A DNA stretch of 64,000 bases from Hydractinia symbiolongicarpus. Taxonomy: Eukaryota > Cnidaria > Hydrozoa > Anthoathecata > Hydractiniidae. A program made the position numbers and the translations under genes. Of the stretch, positions 37,864 to 50,700 are shown one piece after another. Position 1 is the first letter of the stretch, and every line of letters begins with the position of its first letter. The DNA lies in the NCBI RefSeq assembly GCF_029227915.1, contig NC_079884.1, positions 2,420,001-2,484,000 of the forward strand. Direction: 5' to 3'. The notes beneath the pieces were generated by a model. It made no database searches and had not been told where the DNA came from. It saw only the letters and a list, made by a program, of their open reading frames with translations.

Positions 37864-39728
37864 TTACTAAGTTGTATTGCTTTTAACAGTGAAACGATTG
37901 ACTGTGGGAATTAATTGAACTGATTCTGGACTGTGACTTTATACATGTGATAAATGAGCCAATTAGTCTCCAAGGAATAACTTTCTTCTTAATTTGACGT
38001 GAGTGCTGTAATTCAGCGATTACATTAGGCTCTGTGGTAGCGCTTTATTAAAAAATTTAGATAAATAAGTCTTTTCTTACTGTGGGACCAATCCTGGCCG
38101 TTAGCACGCGCTGAATAAATAGGAACAGTTTCAAAGACTACATTTCATTGACTTTCTAGCGGCATAAATCCGTTTGAGTTACAACGGTTGTGTCACATAT
38201 TCGTACCAACATGTATTTAGCGATAGTATTCGGATATTACTAGTTTGCATCGATTTTAACAGTGAAACGTTTGACTGTGGGACATAATTGAACTGATTTT
38301 GAACTTTGACCTTATAAATGTGATAAATGAGCCAGTTTGACTACAAGAAATAATATTCTTCTTAATTTGACATGATTGCTGGAACTCAGCGATTACACTG
38401 GGCGCTATGGTAGCGCTTTATTAAAAAATTCAGATAAATAAGTCATTTTTTACTGTGGGACCAATCCTAGCCGTTATCGCGCATTGAAGAATTAGAGACT
38501 GTTTCAAAAACTACATTTCATTGACTTTCTAGCGGCATAAATCCGTTTGAGTTTCAACGGTTCCCTCACATATTGGTACCAACATGGATTTAGTGATTTT
38601 CTGCCAATATTACTAAATTGTATTGCTTTTAACAGTGAAACGATTGACTGTGGGAATAAATTGAACTGATTCTGGACTGTGACCTCATAAATGTGATAAA
38701 TGAGCCAATTGGTGTCCAAGCAATAACATTCTTCTTAATTTGACATGATTGCTGGAATTCAGCGATTACATTAGGCTCGGTGGTAGCGCTTTATTAAAAA
38801 ATGTAGATAAATAAGTCTTTTCTTACTGTGGGACCAATCCTGGCCGTTAGCACGTGCTGAAGAAATAGGAACAGTTTCAAAGGCTACATTTCATTGACTT
38901 TCTAGCGGTATAAATCCGTTTGAGTTACAACGGTTGCGTGACATATTCGTACCAACATGTATTTAGCGATAGTATTCGGATATTACTAGTTTGCATCGAT
39001 TTTAACAGTGAAACGTTTGACTGTGGGACTTAATTGAACTGATTTTGGACTGTGACCTCATAAATGTGATAAATGAGCCAATTGGTGCCCAAGCAATAAC
39101 TTTCTTCTTAATTTGACGTAAGTGCTGGAATTCAACGATTACATTAGGCTCTGTGGTAGCGCTTTATTAAAAAATTTAGATAAATAAGTCTTTTCTTACT
39201 GTGGGACCAATCCTGGCCGTCAGCACGCGCTGAATAAATAGGATCAGTTTCAAAGACTACATTTCATTGACTTTCTAGCGATATAATTCCGTTTGAGTTA
39301 CAACGGTTGCGTCACATATTCGTACCAACATGTATTTAGCGATAGTATTCGGATATTACTAGTTTGCATCGTTTTTAACAGTAAAACGTTTGACTGGGGT
39401 ATTTAATTGAACTGCTATTAAACTTTGACCTTATAAAGGTGATAAATGAGCCAGTTTGACTACAATAAATAACAGTCTTCTTAATTTGACATGATTGCTG
39501 GAACTCAGCGATTACACTGGTCGCTGTAGTAGCGCTTTGTTAAAAAAATTAAGATAAATAAGTCATTCTTTACTGTGAGACCAATCCTAGCCGTTAGTTC
39601 GCGCTGAAGAAATAGAGACAGTTTCAAAAACTACATTTCATTGACTTTCTAACGGTGTCAATCCGTTTGAGTTACAACGGTTGCGTCACATATTCGTACC
39701 AACATGTATTTAGTGATTTTTTCCAATA
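37864..39728. repeat. HOR-C copy 1, 1,865 bp, five monomers
   Basis: Five 373-bp monomers start at 37864, 38237, 38610, 38983 and 39356, in class order 2-1-2-1-1. Diagnostic variants are CGGTTCCCTCACATATTGG near 38557, ATGTAGATAAATAAG and CTGCTATTAAACTTTGACC. The unit repeats at 39729 with the same length and order. Confidence 0.92.
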
Positions 39729-41593
39729 TTACTAAGTTGTATTGCTTTTAACAGTGAAACGATTGACTGTGGGAATTAATTGAGCTGATTCTGGACTGTG
39801 ACTTTATAAATGTGATAAATGAGCCAATTGGTCTCCAAGGAATAACTTTCTTCTTAATTTGACGTGATTGCAGGAATTCAGCGCTTACATTAGGCTATGT
39901 CGTAGCGCTTTATTTAAAAAATTAGATAAATAAGTCCTTTCTTACTGTGGGACCATTCCTGGCCGTTAACACTCGCTGAATAAATAAGAACAGTTTCAAA
40001 GACTACATTTCATTGACTTTTTAGCGTTATAAATCCGTTTGAGTTACAACGGTTGCGTCACATATTCGTACTAACATGTATTTAGCGATAGTATTCGGAT
40101 ATTACTAGTTTGCATCGATTTTAACAGTGAAACGTTCGACTGTGGGACATAATTGAACTGATTTTGAACTTTGACCTTATAAATGTGATAAATGAGCCAG
40201 TTTGACTACAAGAAATAATATTCTTCTTAATTTGACATGATTGCTGGAACTCAGCGATTACACTGGGCGCTATGGTAGCGCTTTATTAAAAAATTCAGAT
40301 AAATAAGTCATTTTTTACTGTGGGACCAATCCTAGCCGTTATCGCGCATTGAAGAATTAGAGACTGTTTCAAAAACTACATTTCATTGACTTTCTAGCGG
40401 CAAAAATCCGTTTGAGTTTCAACGGTTCCCTCACATATTGGTACCAACATGGATTTAGTGATTTTCTGCCAATATTACTAAATTGTATTGCTTTTAACAG
40501 TGAAACGATTGACTGTGGGAATAAATTGAACTGATTCTGGACTGTGACCTCATAAATGTGGTAAATGAGCCAATTGGTGTCCAAGCAATAACATTCTTCT
40601 TAATTTGACATGATTGCTGGAATTCAGCGATTACATTAGGCTCGGTGGCAGCGCTTTATTAAAAAATGTAGATAAATAAGTCTTTTCTTACTGTGGGACC
40701 AATCCTGGCCGTTAGCACGCGCTGAAGAAATAGCAACAGTTTCAAAGGCTACATTTCATTGACTTTCTAGCGGTATAAATCCGTTTGAGTTACAACGGTT
40801 GCGTGACATATTCGTACCAACATGTATTTAGCGATAGTATTCGGATATTACTAGTTTGCATCGATTTTAACAGTGAAACGTTTGACTGTGGGACTTAATT
40901 GAACTGATTCTGGACTGTGACCTCATAAATGTGATAAATGAGCCAATTGGTGCCCAAGCAATAACTTTCTTCTTAAATTGACGTAAGTGCTGGAATTCAA
41001 CGATTACATTAGGCTCTGTGGTAGCGCTTTATTAAAAAATTTAGATAAATAAGTCTTTTCTTACTGTGGGACCAATCCTGGCCGTTAGCACGCGCTGAAT
41101 AAATAGGATCAGTTTCAAAGACTACATTTCATTGACTTTCTAGCGGTATAATTCCGTTTGAGTTACAACGGTTGCGTCACATATTCGTACCAACATGTAT
41201 TTAGCGATAGTATTCGGATATTACTAGTTTGCATCGTTTTTAACAGTAAAACGTTTGACTGGGGTATTTAATTGAACTGCTATTAAACTTTGACCTTATA
41301 AAGGTGATAAATGAGCCAGTTTGACTACAATAAATAACAGTCTTCTTAATTTGACATGATTGCTGGAACTCAGCGATTACACTGGTCGCTGTAGTAGCGC
41401 TTTGTTAAAAAAACTAAGATATATAAGTCATTCTTTACTGTGGGACCAATCCTAGCCGTTAGTTTGCGCTGAAGAAATAGAGACAGTTGCAAAAACTGCA
41501 TTTCATTAACTTTCTAACGGTGTCAATCCGTTTGAGTTACAACGGTTGCGTCACATATTCGTACCAACATGTATTTAGTGATTTTTTCCAATA
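39729..41593. repeat. HOR-C copy 2, 1,865 bp
   Basis: This is a tandem copy at offset 1,865 with all five monomers. Patches differ from copy 1: the first monomer carries TTGCAGGAATTCAGCGC and CGTTAACACTCGCTG as in block D, and the last has GTTTGCGCTGAAG with GTTGCAAAAACTGC instead of the copy 1 version. This indicates local exchange with neighbouring monomers. Confidence 0.92.
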
Positions 41594-43084
41594 TTACTAA
41601 GTTGTATTGCTTTTAACAGTGAAAAGATTGACTGTGGGAATTAATTGAACTGATTCTGGACTGTGACTTTATACATGTGATAAATGAGCCAATTGGTCTC
41701 CAAGGAATAACTTTCTTCTTAATTTGACGTGAGTGCTGGAATTCAGCGATTACATTAGGCTCTGTGGTAGCGCTTTATTAAAAAATTTAGATAAATAAGT
41801 CTTTTCTTACTGTGGGACCAATCCTGGCCGTTAGCACGCTCTGAATAAATAGGAACAGTTTCAAAAACTACATTTCATTGACTTTCTAGCGGTATAAATC
41901 CGTTTGAGTTACAACGGTTGCGTCACATATTCGTACCAACATGTATTTAGCGATAGTATTCGGATATTACTAGTTTGCATCGATTTTAACAGTGAAACGT
42001 TTGACTGTGGGACATAAATGAACTGATTTTGAACTTTGACCTTATAAATGTGATAAATGAGCCAGTTTGACTACAAGAAATAATATTCTTCTTAATTTGA
42101 CATGATTGCTGGAACTCAGCGATTACACTGGGCGCTATGGTAGCGCTTTATTAAAAAATTCAGATAAATAAGTCATTTTTTACTGTGGGACCAATCCTAG
42201 CCGTTATCGCGCATTGAAGAATTAGAGGCTGTTTCAAAAACTACATTTCATTGACTTTGTAGCGGCATAAATCCGTTTGAGTTTCAACGGTTCCCTCACA
42301 TATTGGTACCAACATGTATTTAGTGATTTTCTGCCAATATTACTAAGTTGTATTGCTTTTAACAGTGAAACGATTGACTGTGGGATTTAATTGAACTGAT
42401 TCTGGACTGTGACCTCATAAATGTGATAAATGAGTCAATTGGTCTCCAAGCAATAACATTCTTCTTAATTTGACATGATTGCTGGAATTCAGCGATTATA
42501 TTAGGCTCGGTGGTAGCGCTTTATTAAAAAATGTAGATAAATAAGTCTTTTCTTACTGTGGGACCAATCCTGGCCGTTAGCACGCGCTGAATAAATAGGA
42601 ACAGTTTCAAAGACTACATTTCATTGACTTTCTAGCGGTATAAATCCGTTTGAGTTACAACGGTTGCGTGACATATTCGTACCAACATGTATTTAGCGAT
42701 AGTATTCGGATATTACTAGTTTGCATCGATTTTAACAGTGAAACGTTTGACTGTGGGACTTAATTGAACTGATTCTGGACTGTGACCTCATAAATGTGAT
42801 AAATGAGCCAATTGGTGCCCAAGAAATAACTTTCTTCTTAATTTGACGTAAGTGCTGGAATTCAACGATTACATTAGGCTCTGTGGTAGCGCTTTATTAA
42901 AAAATTAAGATAAATAAGTCATTCTTTACTGTGAGACCAATCCTAGCCGTTAGTTCGCGCTGAAGAAATAGAGACAGTTTCAAAAACTACATTTCATTGA
43001 CTTTCTAACGGTGTCAATCTGTTTGAGTTACAACGGTTGCGTCACATATTCGTACCAACATGTATTTAGTGATTTTTTCCAATA
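41594..43084. repeat. HOR-C copy 3, truncated to four monomers (1,491 bp)
   Basis: Monomers start at 41594, 41967, 42340 and 42713. The last is a hybrid: it begins like the fourth monomer of the unit and, near 42900, inside TTATTAAAAAATTAAGATAA, switches to the fifth, so one monomer length is lost. The crossover lies in the AT-rich middle of the monomer, not at the GACTGTGG block. Confidence 0.88.
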
Positions 43085-43793
43085 TTACTAAGTTGTATTG
43101 CTTTTAACAGTGAAACGATTGACTGTGGGAATTAATTGAGCTGATTCTGGACTGTGACTTTATAAATGTCATAAATGAGCCAATTGGTCTCCAAGGAATA
43201 ACTTTCTTCTTAATTTGACGTGAGTGCTGGAATTCAGCGATTACATTAGGCTCTGTGGTAGCGCTTTATTAAAAAATTATATAAATAAGTATTTTCTTAC
43301 TGTGGGACCAATCCTAGCCGTTATCGCGCGCTGAAGAAATAGAGACAGTATCAAACACTACATTTCATTGACTTTCTAACGGTGTTAATCCGTTTGAGTT
43401 ACAACGGTTGCGTCACATATTCGTGCCAACATGTATTTAGTGATTTTCTTCCGATATTACTAAGTTGTATGGCATTTAACAGTGAAACGGTTGACTGTAG
43501 GAAGTAATTGAACTGATTTTGGACTGTGACCTCATAGATGTGATAAATGAGCCAATTGGTCTCCAAGGAATAACATTCTTCTTAATTTGACATGATTGCA
43601 GGAATTCAGCAATTACATTAGGCTATGTCGTAGCGCTTTATTTAAAAACTTAGATAAATAAGTCGCGCAGAATAAATAGGAACTGTTTCAAAGACTACAT
43701 TTCATTGACTTTTTAGCGGCATAAATCCGTTTGAGTTACAACGGTTGCGTCACATACTCGTACCAACATGTATTTAGCGATAGTATTCGGATA

Positions 43794-43912
43794 TTACTAG
43801 GTTGCATCACTTTTAACAGTGAAACGTTTGACTGGGGGATTTAATTGAACTGAGTTACAACGGTTGCGTCACATATTCGTCCCCACATGTATTTAGCGAT
43901 ATTTTTCTGATA
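43794..43912. repeat. 119-bp remnant monomer
   Basis: The monomer start is joined, at AATTGAACTG / AGTTACAACGG near 43852, to the last part of another monomer, deleting about 254 bp. The joined end carries TTCGTCCCCACATG and CGATATTTTTCTGATA, a variant otherwise confined to 1-27447. The two parents share only a TG at the join. Confidence 0.9.
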
Positions 43913-45739
43913 TTACTAGGTTGCATCGATTTTAACAGTGAAACGTTTGACTGTGGGACATAATTGAACTGATTTTGGACTTTGACCTTATGAATGTGAT
44001 TAATGAGCCAGTTTGACTACAAGAAATAACATTCTTCTTAATTTGTCATCATTGCTGGAACTCAGCGATTACACTGGGCGCTATGGTAGCGCTTTATTAA
44101 AAAATTCAGATAAAGAAGTCATTTTTTACTGTGGGACCAATCCTAGCCGTTATCGCGCATTGAAGAAATAGAGACAGTTTCAAAAACTACATTTCATTGA
44201 CTTTCTAACGGTGTCAATCCGTTTTAGTTACAACGGTTGCGTCACATATTCATACCAACATGTATTTAGTGATTTTTTCCAATATTACTAAGTTGTATTG
44301 CTTTCAACAGTGAAACGATTGACTGTGGGAATTAATTAAACTGATTCTGGACTGTGACTTTATAAATGTGATAAATGAGCCAATTGGTATCCAAAGATTA
44401 ACTTTCTTCTTAATTTGACGTGAGTTCTGGAATTCAGCCATTACATTAGGCTCTGTCGTAGCGCTTTATTTAAAAACTTAGTTAAATAAGTCTTTTCTTA
44501 CTGTGGGACCAATCCTGGCCGTTAGCACGCGCTGAATAAATAGGAACAGTTTCAAAGACTACATTTCATTGACATTCTAGCGGTATAATTCCGTTTGAGT
44601 TACAACGGTTGCGTCACATATTCGTACCAACATGTATTTAGCGATAGTATTCGGATATCACCAGTTTGCATCGATTTTAACATTGAAACGTTTGACTGTG
44701 GGACATAATTGAACTGATTTGAACTTTGACCTTATAAATGTGATAAATGAGCCAGTTTGACTACAAGAAACAACATTCTTCTTAATTTGACATGATTGCT
44801 GGAACTCAGCGATTACACTGGGCGCTATGGTAGCGCTTTATTAAAAAATTCAGATAAATAATTCATTTTTTACTGTGGGACCATTCCTAGCCGTTATCGC
44901 GCATTGAACAAATAGAGACTGTTTCAAAAACTACATTTCATCGACTTTCTAGCGGCATAAATCCGTTTGATTTACAACGGTTGCGTCACATGTTCGTACC
45001 AACATGTATTTAGTGATTTTTCTCCATTATTACTAAGTTGTATTGCTTTTAAAAGTGAAACGATTGACTGTGGGAATTAATTGAACTTATTCTGGACTGT
45101 GACCTCATAAATGTGATCAATGAGCCAATTGGTCTTCAAGCAATAACATTCTTCTTAATTTGACATGATTGCTGGAATTCAGCGATTACATTAGGCTCTG
45201 TTGTAGCGCTTTATTTAAAATTTTAGATAAATAAGACTTTTCTTCCTGTGGGACCAATCCTGGCCGTTAGTTCGCGCTGAAGAAATAGAGACAGTTGCAA
45301 AAACTGCATTTCAATGACTTTCTAACGGTGTTAATCCGTTTGAGTTACAACGGTTGCGTCACATATTCGTACCAACATGTATTTAGTGATTTTCTTCCGA
45401 TATTACTAAGTTGTATGGCTTTTAACAGTGAAACGGTTGACTGTAGGAATTAATTGAACTGATTTTGGACTGTGACCTCATAGATGTGATAAATGAGCCA
45501 ATTGGTCTCCAAGGAATAACATTCTTCTTAATTTGACATGATTGCAGGAATTCAGCAATTACATTAGGCTATGTCGTAGCGCTTTATTTAAAAACTTAGA
45601 TAAATAAGTCGCGCAGAATAAATAGGAACTGTTTCAAAGATTACATTTCATTGACTTTTTAGCGGCATAAATCCGTTTGAGTTACAACGGTTGCGTCACA
45701 TACTCGTACCAACATGTATTTAGCGATAGTATTCGGATA

Positions 45740-45858
45740 TTACTAGGTTGCATCACTTTTAACAGTGAAACGTTTGACTGGGGGATTTAATTGAACTGAG
45801 TTACAACGGTTGCGTCACATATTCGTCCCCACATGTATTTAGCGATATTTTTCTAATA
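45740..45858. repeat. 119-bp remnant monomer, second copy
   Basis: This has the same structure and junction as 43794-43912, 1,946 bp downstream. A single change distinguishes the end (TTTTTCTAATATTAC here, TTTTTCTGATATTAC there). It was copied with the surrounding duplication and did not arise independently. Confidence 0.9.
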
Positions 45859-47720
45859 TTACTAGGTTGCATCGCTTCTAACAGTGAAACGGTTGACTGT
45901 GGGACTTAATTGAACTAACTTTGGACTGTGACCTGATAAATGTGACAAATGAGCCAGTTTGACTACAAGAAATAACATTCTTCTTAATTTGACATGATTG
46001 CTGGAACTAAGTGATTACACTTGGCGCTGTGGTATCGTTTTATTTAAAAATTAAGTTAAGTAAGTCATTTTTTACTGTGGGACCAATCCTAGCCGTTATC
46101 GCGCGCTGAAGAAATAGAGACAGTATCAAAAACTTCATTTTATTGACTTTCTAACGGTGTCAATCCGTTTGAGTTACAACGGTTGCGTCACATATTCGTA
46201 CCAACATGTATTTAGTGATTTTTTCCAATATTACTAAGTTGTATTGCTTTTAACAGTGAAACAATTGACTGTGGGAATTAATTGAACTGATTCTGCACTG
46301 TGACTTTATAAATGTCATGAATGAGCCAATTGGTATCCAAGGAATAACTTTCTTCTTAATTTGACGTGAGTGCTGGATTTCAGTGATTACATTAGGCTCT
46401 GTCGTAGCGCTTTATTTAAAAACTTAGATAAATAAGTCTTTTCTTACTGTGGGACCAATCCTGGCCGTTAGCACGCACTGAAAAAATAGGAACAGTTTCA
46501 AAGACTAAATTTCATTGACATTCTAGCGGTATAAATCCGTTTGAGTTACAACGGTTGCGTCACCTATTCGCACCAACATGTATTTAGCGATAGTATTCGG
46601 ATGTTACCAGTTTGCATCGATTTTAACAGTGAAACGTTTGACTGTGGGACATAATTGAACTGATTTTGGACTTTGACCTTATGAATGTGATTAATGAGCC
46701 AGTTTGACTACAAGAAATAACATTCTTCTTAATTTGTCATCATTGCTGGAACTCAGCGATTACACTGGGCGCTATGGTAGCGCTTTATTAAAAAATTCAG
46801 ATAAATAAGTCATTTTTTACTGTGGGACCAATCCTAGCCGTTATCGCGCATTGAAGAAATAGAGACAGTTTCAAAAACTACATTTCATTGACTTTCTAAC
46901 GGTGTCAATCCGTTTTAGTTACAACGGTTGCGTCACATATTCATACCAACATGTATTTAGTGATTTTTTCCAATATTACTAAGTTGTATTGCTTTCAACA
47001 GTGAAACGATTGACTGTGGGAATTAATTAAACTGATTCTGGACTGTGACTTTATAAATGTGATAAATGAGCCAATTGGTATCCAAAGATTAACTTTCTTC
47101 TTAATTTGACGTGAGTTCTGGAATTCAGCCATTACATTAGGCTCTGTCGTAGCGCTTTATTTAAAAACTTAGTTAAATAAGTCTTTTCTTACTGTGGGAC
47201 CAATCCTGGCCGTTAGCACGCGCTGAATAAATAGGAACAGTTTCAAAGACTACATTTCATTGACATTCTAGCGGTATAAATCCGTTTGAGTTACAACGGT
47301 TGCGTCACATATTCGTACCAACATGTATTTAGCGATAGTATTCGGATATCACCAGTTTGCATCGATTTTAACATTGAAACGTTTGACTGTGGGACATAAT
47401 TGAACTGATTTGAACTTTGACCTTATAAATGTGATAAATGAGCCAGTTTGACTACAAGAAACAACATTCTTCTTAAATTGACATGATTGCTGGAACTCAG
47501 CGATTACACTGGGCGCTATGGTAGCGCTTTATTAAAAAATTCAGATAAATAATTCATTTTTTACTGTGGGACCATTCCTAGCCGTTATCGCGCATTGAAC
47601 AAATAGAGACTGTTTCAAAAACTACATTTCATCGACTTTCTAGCGGCATAAATCCGTTTGAGTTACAACGGTTGCGTCACATGCTCGTACCAACATGTAT
47701 TTAGTGATTTTCCTCCAATA

Positions 47721-50700
47721 TTACTAAGTTGTATTGCTTTTAACAGTGAAACGATTGACTGTGGGAATTAATTGAACTTATTCTGGACTGTGACCTCATA
47801 AATGTGATAAATGAGCCAGTTTGGCTACAAGAAATAACATTCTTCTTAATTTAACATGATTGCTGGAACTCAGCGATTACACTGGGCGCTATGGTAGCGC
47901 TTTATTAAAAAATTCAAATAAATAAGTCATTTTTTACTGTTTGACCAATCCTAGCCGTTATCGCGCATTGAAGAATTAGAGACTGTTTTAAAAACTACAT
48001 TTCATTGACTTTCTAGCGGATAAATCCGTTTGAGTTTCAACGGTTGCCTCACATATTCGTACCAACATGTATTTAGTGATTTTCTTCCAATATTACTAAG
48101 TTGTATTGCTTTTAACAGTGAAACGATTGACTGTGGGAATTAATTGAAGTGATTCTGGACTGTGACCTCATAAATGTGATAAATGAGCCAATTGGTCTCC
48201 AAGCAATAACATTCCTCTTAATTTGACATGATTGCTGGAATTCAGCGATTACATTAGGCTCTGTTGTAGCGCTTTATTTAAAATTTTAGATAAATAAGAC
48301 TTTTCTTACTGTGGGACCAATCCTGGCCGTTAGTTCGCGCTGAAGAAATAGAGACAGTTGCAAAAACTGCATTTCAATAACTTTTTAACGGTGTCAATCC
48401 GTTTTGAGTTACAACAGTTGCGTCACATATTCGTACCAACATGTATTTAGTGATTTTTTCCAATTTTACTAAGTTGTATTGCTTTTAACAGTGAAACGAT
48501 TGACTATGGGAATTAATTGAACTGATTTTGGACTTTGACCTTATAAATGTGATAAGTGAGCCAGTTTGACTACAAGAAATAACATTCTTCTTAATTTGAC
48601 ATGATTGCTGGAACTCAGCGATTACACTGGGCGCTATGGTAGCGCTTTATTAAAAAATTCAGATAAATAAGTCATTTTTTACTGTGCGACCAATCCTAGC
48701 CGTTATCGCGCATTGAAGAATTAGAGACTGTTTCAAAAACTACATTTCATTGACTTTCTAGCGGCATAAATCCGTTTGAGTTTCAACGGTTGCCTCACAT
48801 GTTCGTTCCAACATGTATTTAGTGATTTTCTTCCAATATTACTAAGTTGTATTGCTTTTAACAGTGAAACGATTGACTGTGGGAATTAATTGAACTGATT
48901 CTGGACTGTGACCTCATAAATGTGATAAATGAGCCAATTGGTTTCCAAGCAAGAACATTCTTCTTAATTTGACATGATTGCGGGAATTCAGCGATTACAT
49001 TAGGCTCGGTGGTAGCGCTTTATTAAAAAATGTAGATAAATAAGACTTTTCTTACTGTGGGACCAATCCTGGCCGTTAGTTTGCGCTGAAGCAATAGATA
49101 CAGTTGCAAAAACTGCATTTTATTGACTTTCTAACGGTGTCAATCCGTTTGAGTTACAACGGTTGCGTCACATATTCGTACCGACATGTATTTAGTGATT
49201 TTTTCCAATATTACTAAGTTGTATTGCTTTTAACAGTGAAACGATTGACTGTGGGAATTAATTGGACTGATTCTGGACTGTGACTTTATAAATGTGATAA
49301 ATGAGCCAATTGGTCTCCAAGGAATAACTTTCTTCTTAATTTGACGTTAGTGGTTGAATTCAGCGATTACATTAGGATCTGTGGTAGACCTTTATTAAAA
49401 AAATTAGATAAATAAACTTTTCTTACTGTGGGACCAATCCTGGCCGTTAGCACGCGCTGAATAAATAGGAACAGTTTCAAAGACTACATTTCATTGACTT
49501 TCTAGCGGTATAAATCCGTTTGAGTTACAACGGTTGCGTCACATATTCATACCAACATGTATTTAGCGATAGTATTCGGATAACACTAGTTTGCATCGAC
49601 TTTAACAGTGAAACGTTTGACTGTGGGACATAATTGAACTGATTTTAGACTTTGACGTTATAAATGTGATAAATGAGCCAATTTTTATCGAAGGAATAAC
49701 ATTCTTCTTAATTTGACATGATTGCTGGAACTCAGCGATTACACTGGGCGCTATGGTAGCGCTTTATTAAAAAATTCAGATAAATTAGTCATTTTTTACT
49801 GTGGGAACAATCCTAGCCGTTATCGCGCATTGAAGAATTAGAGACTGTTTCAAAAACTACATTTCATTGATTTTCTAGCGGCATAAATCCGTTTGAGTTT
49901 CAACGGTTGCCTCACATATTCGTACCAACATGTATTTAGTGATTTTCTTCCAATATTACTGAGTTGTATTGCTTTTAACAGTGAAACGATTGACTGTGGG
50001 AATTAATTGAACTTATTCTGGACTGTGACCTCATAAATGTGATAAATGAGCCAGTTTGGCTACAAGAAATAACATTCTTTTTAATTTAACATGATTGCTG
50101 GAACTCAGCGATTACACTGGGCGCTATGGTAGCGCTTTATTAAAAAATTCAAATAAATAAGTCATTTTTTACTGTTTGACCAATCCTAGCCGTTATCGCG
50201 CATTGAAGAATTAGAGACTGTTTTAAAAACTACATTTCATTGACTTTCTAGCGGATAAATCCGTTTGAGTTTCAACGGTTGCCTCACATATTCGTACCAA
50301 CATGTATTTAGTGATTTTCTTCCAATATTACTAAGTTGTATTGCTTTTAACAGTGAAACGATTGACTGTGGGAATTAATTGAAGTGATTCTGGACTGTGA
50401 CCTCATAAATGTGATAAATGAGCCAATTGGTCTCCAAGCAATAACATTCCTCTTAATTTGACATGATTGCTGGAATTCAGCGATTACATTAGGCTCTGTT
50501 GTAGCGCTTTATTTAAAATTTTAGATAAATAAGACTTTTCTTACTGTGGGACCAATCCTGGCCGTTAGTTCGCGCTGAAGAAATAGAGACAGTTGCAAAA
50601 ACTGCATTTCAATAACTTTTTAACGGTGTCAATCCGTTTTGAGTTACAACAGTTGCGTCACATATTCGTACCAACATGTATTTAGTGATTTTTTCCAATT

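Larger units (their letters stand above)
43085..47720. repeat. Irregular block with interleaved duplications
   Basis: Monomers start at 43085, 43457, 43794, 43913, 44285, 44658, 45030, 45403, 45740, 45859, 46231, 46604, 46976 and 47349. Two duplications interleave: about 43378-43920 with 45324-45866 (offset 1,946) and about 43921-45113 with 46612-47804 (offset 2,691). Private markers are GTATGG(C/A)(T/A)TTTAACAG with GACTGTAGGA for the first, and CTTATGAATGTGATTAATG with CGGATATCACCAG for the second. Confidence 0.85.

Noticed and set aside
38504-38719. Minus-strand 71-codon frame, repeated at 40369-40584
   Set aside because: It spans a monomer junction and is copied by the 1,865-bp HOR period. 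There is no start context or domain, and the frame is lost in the third HOR copy.
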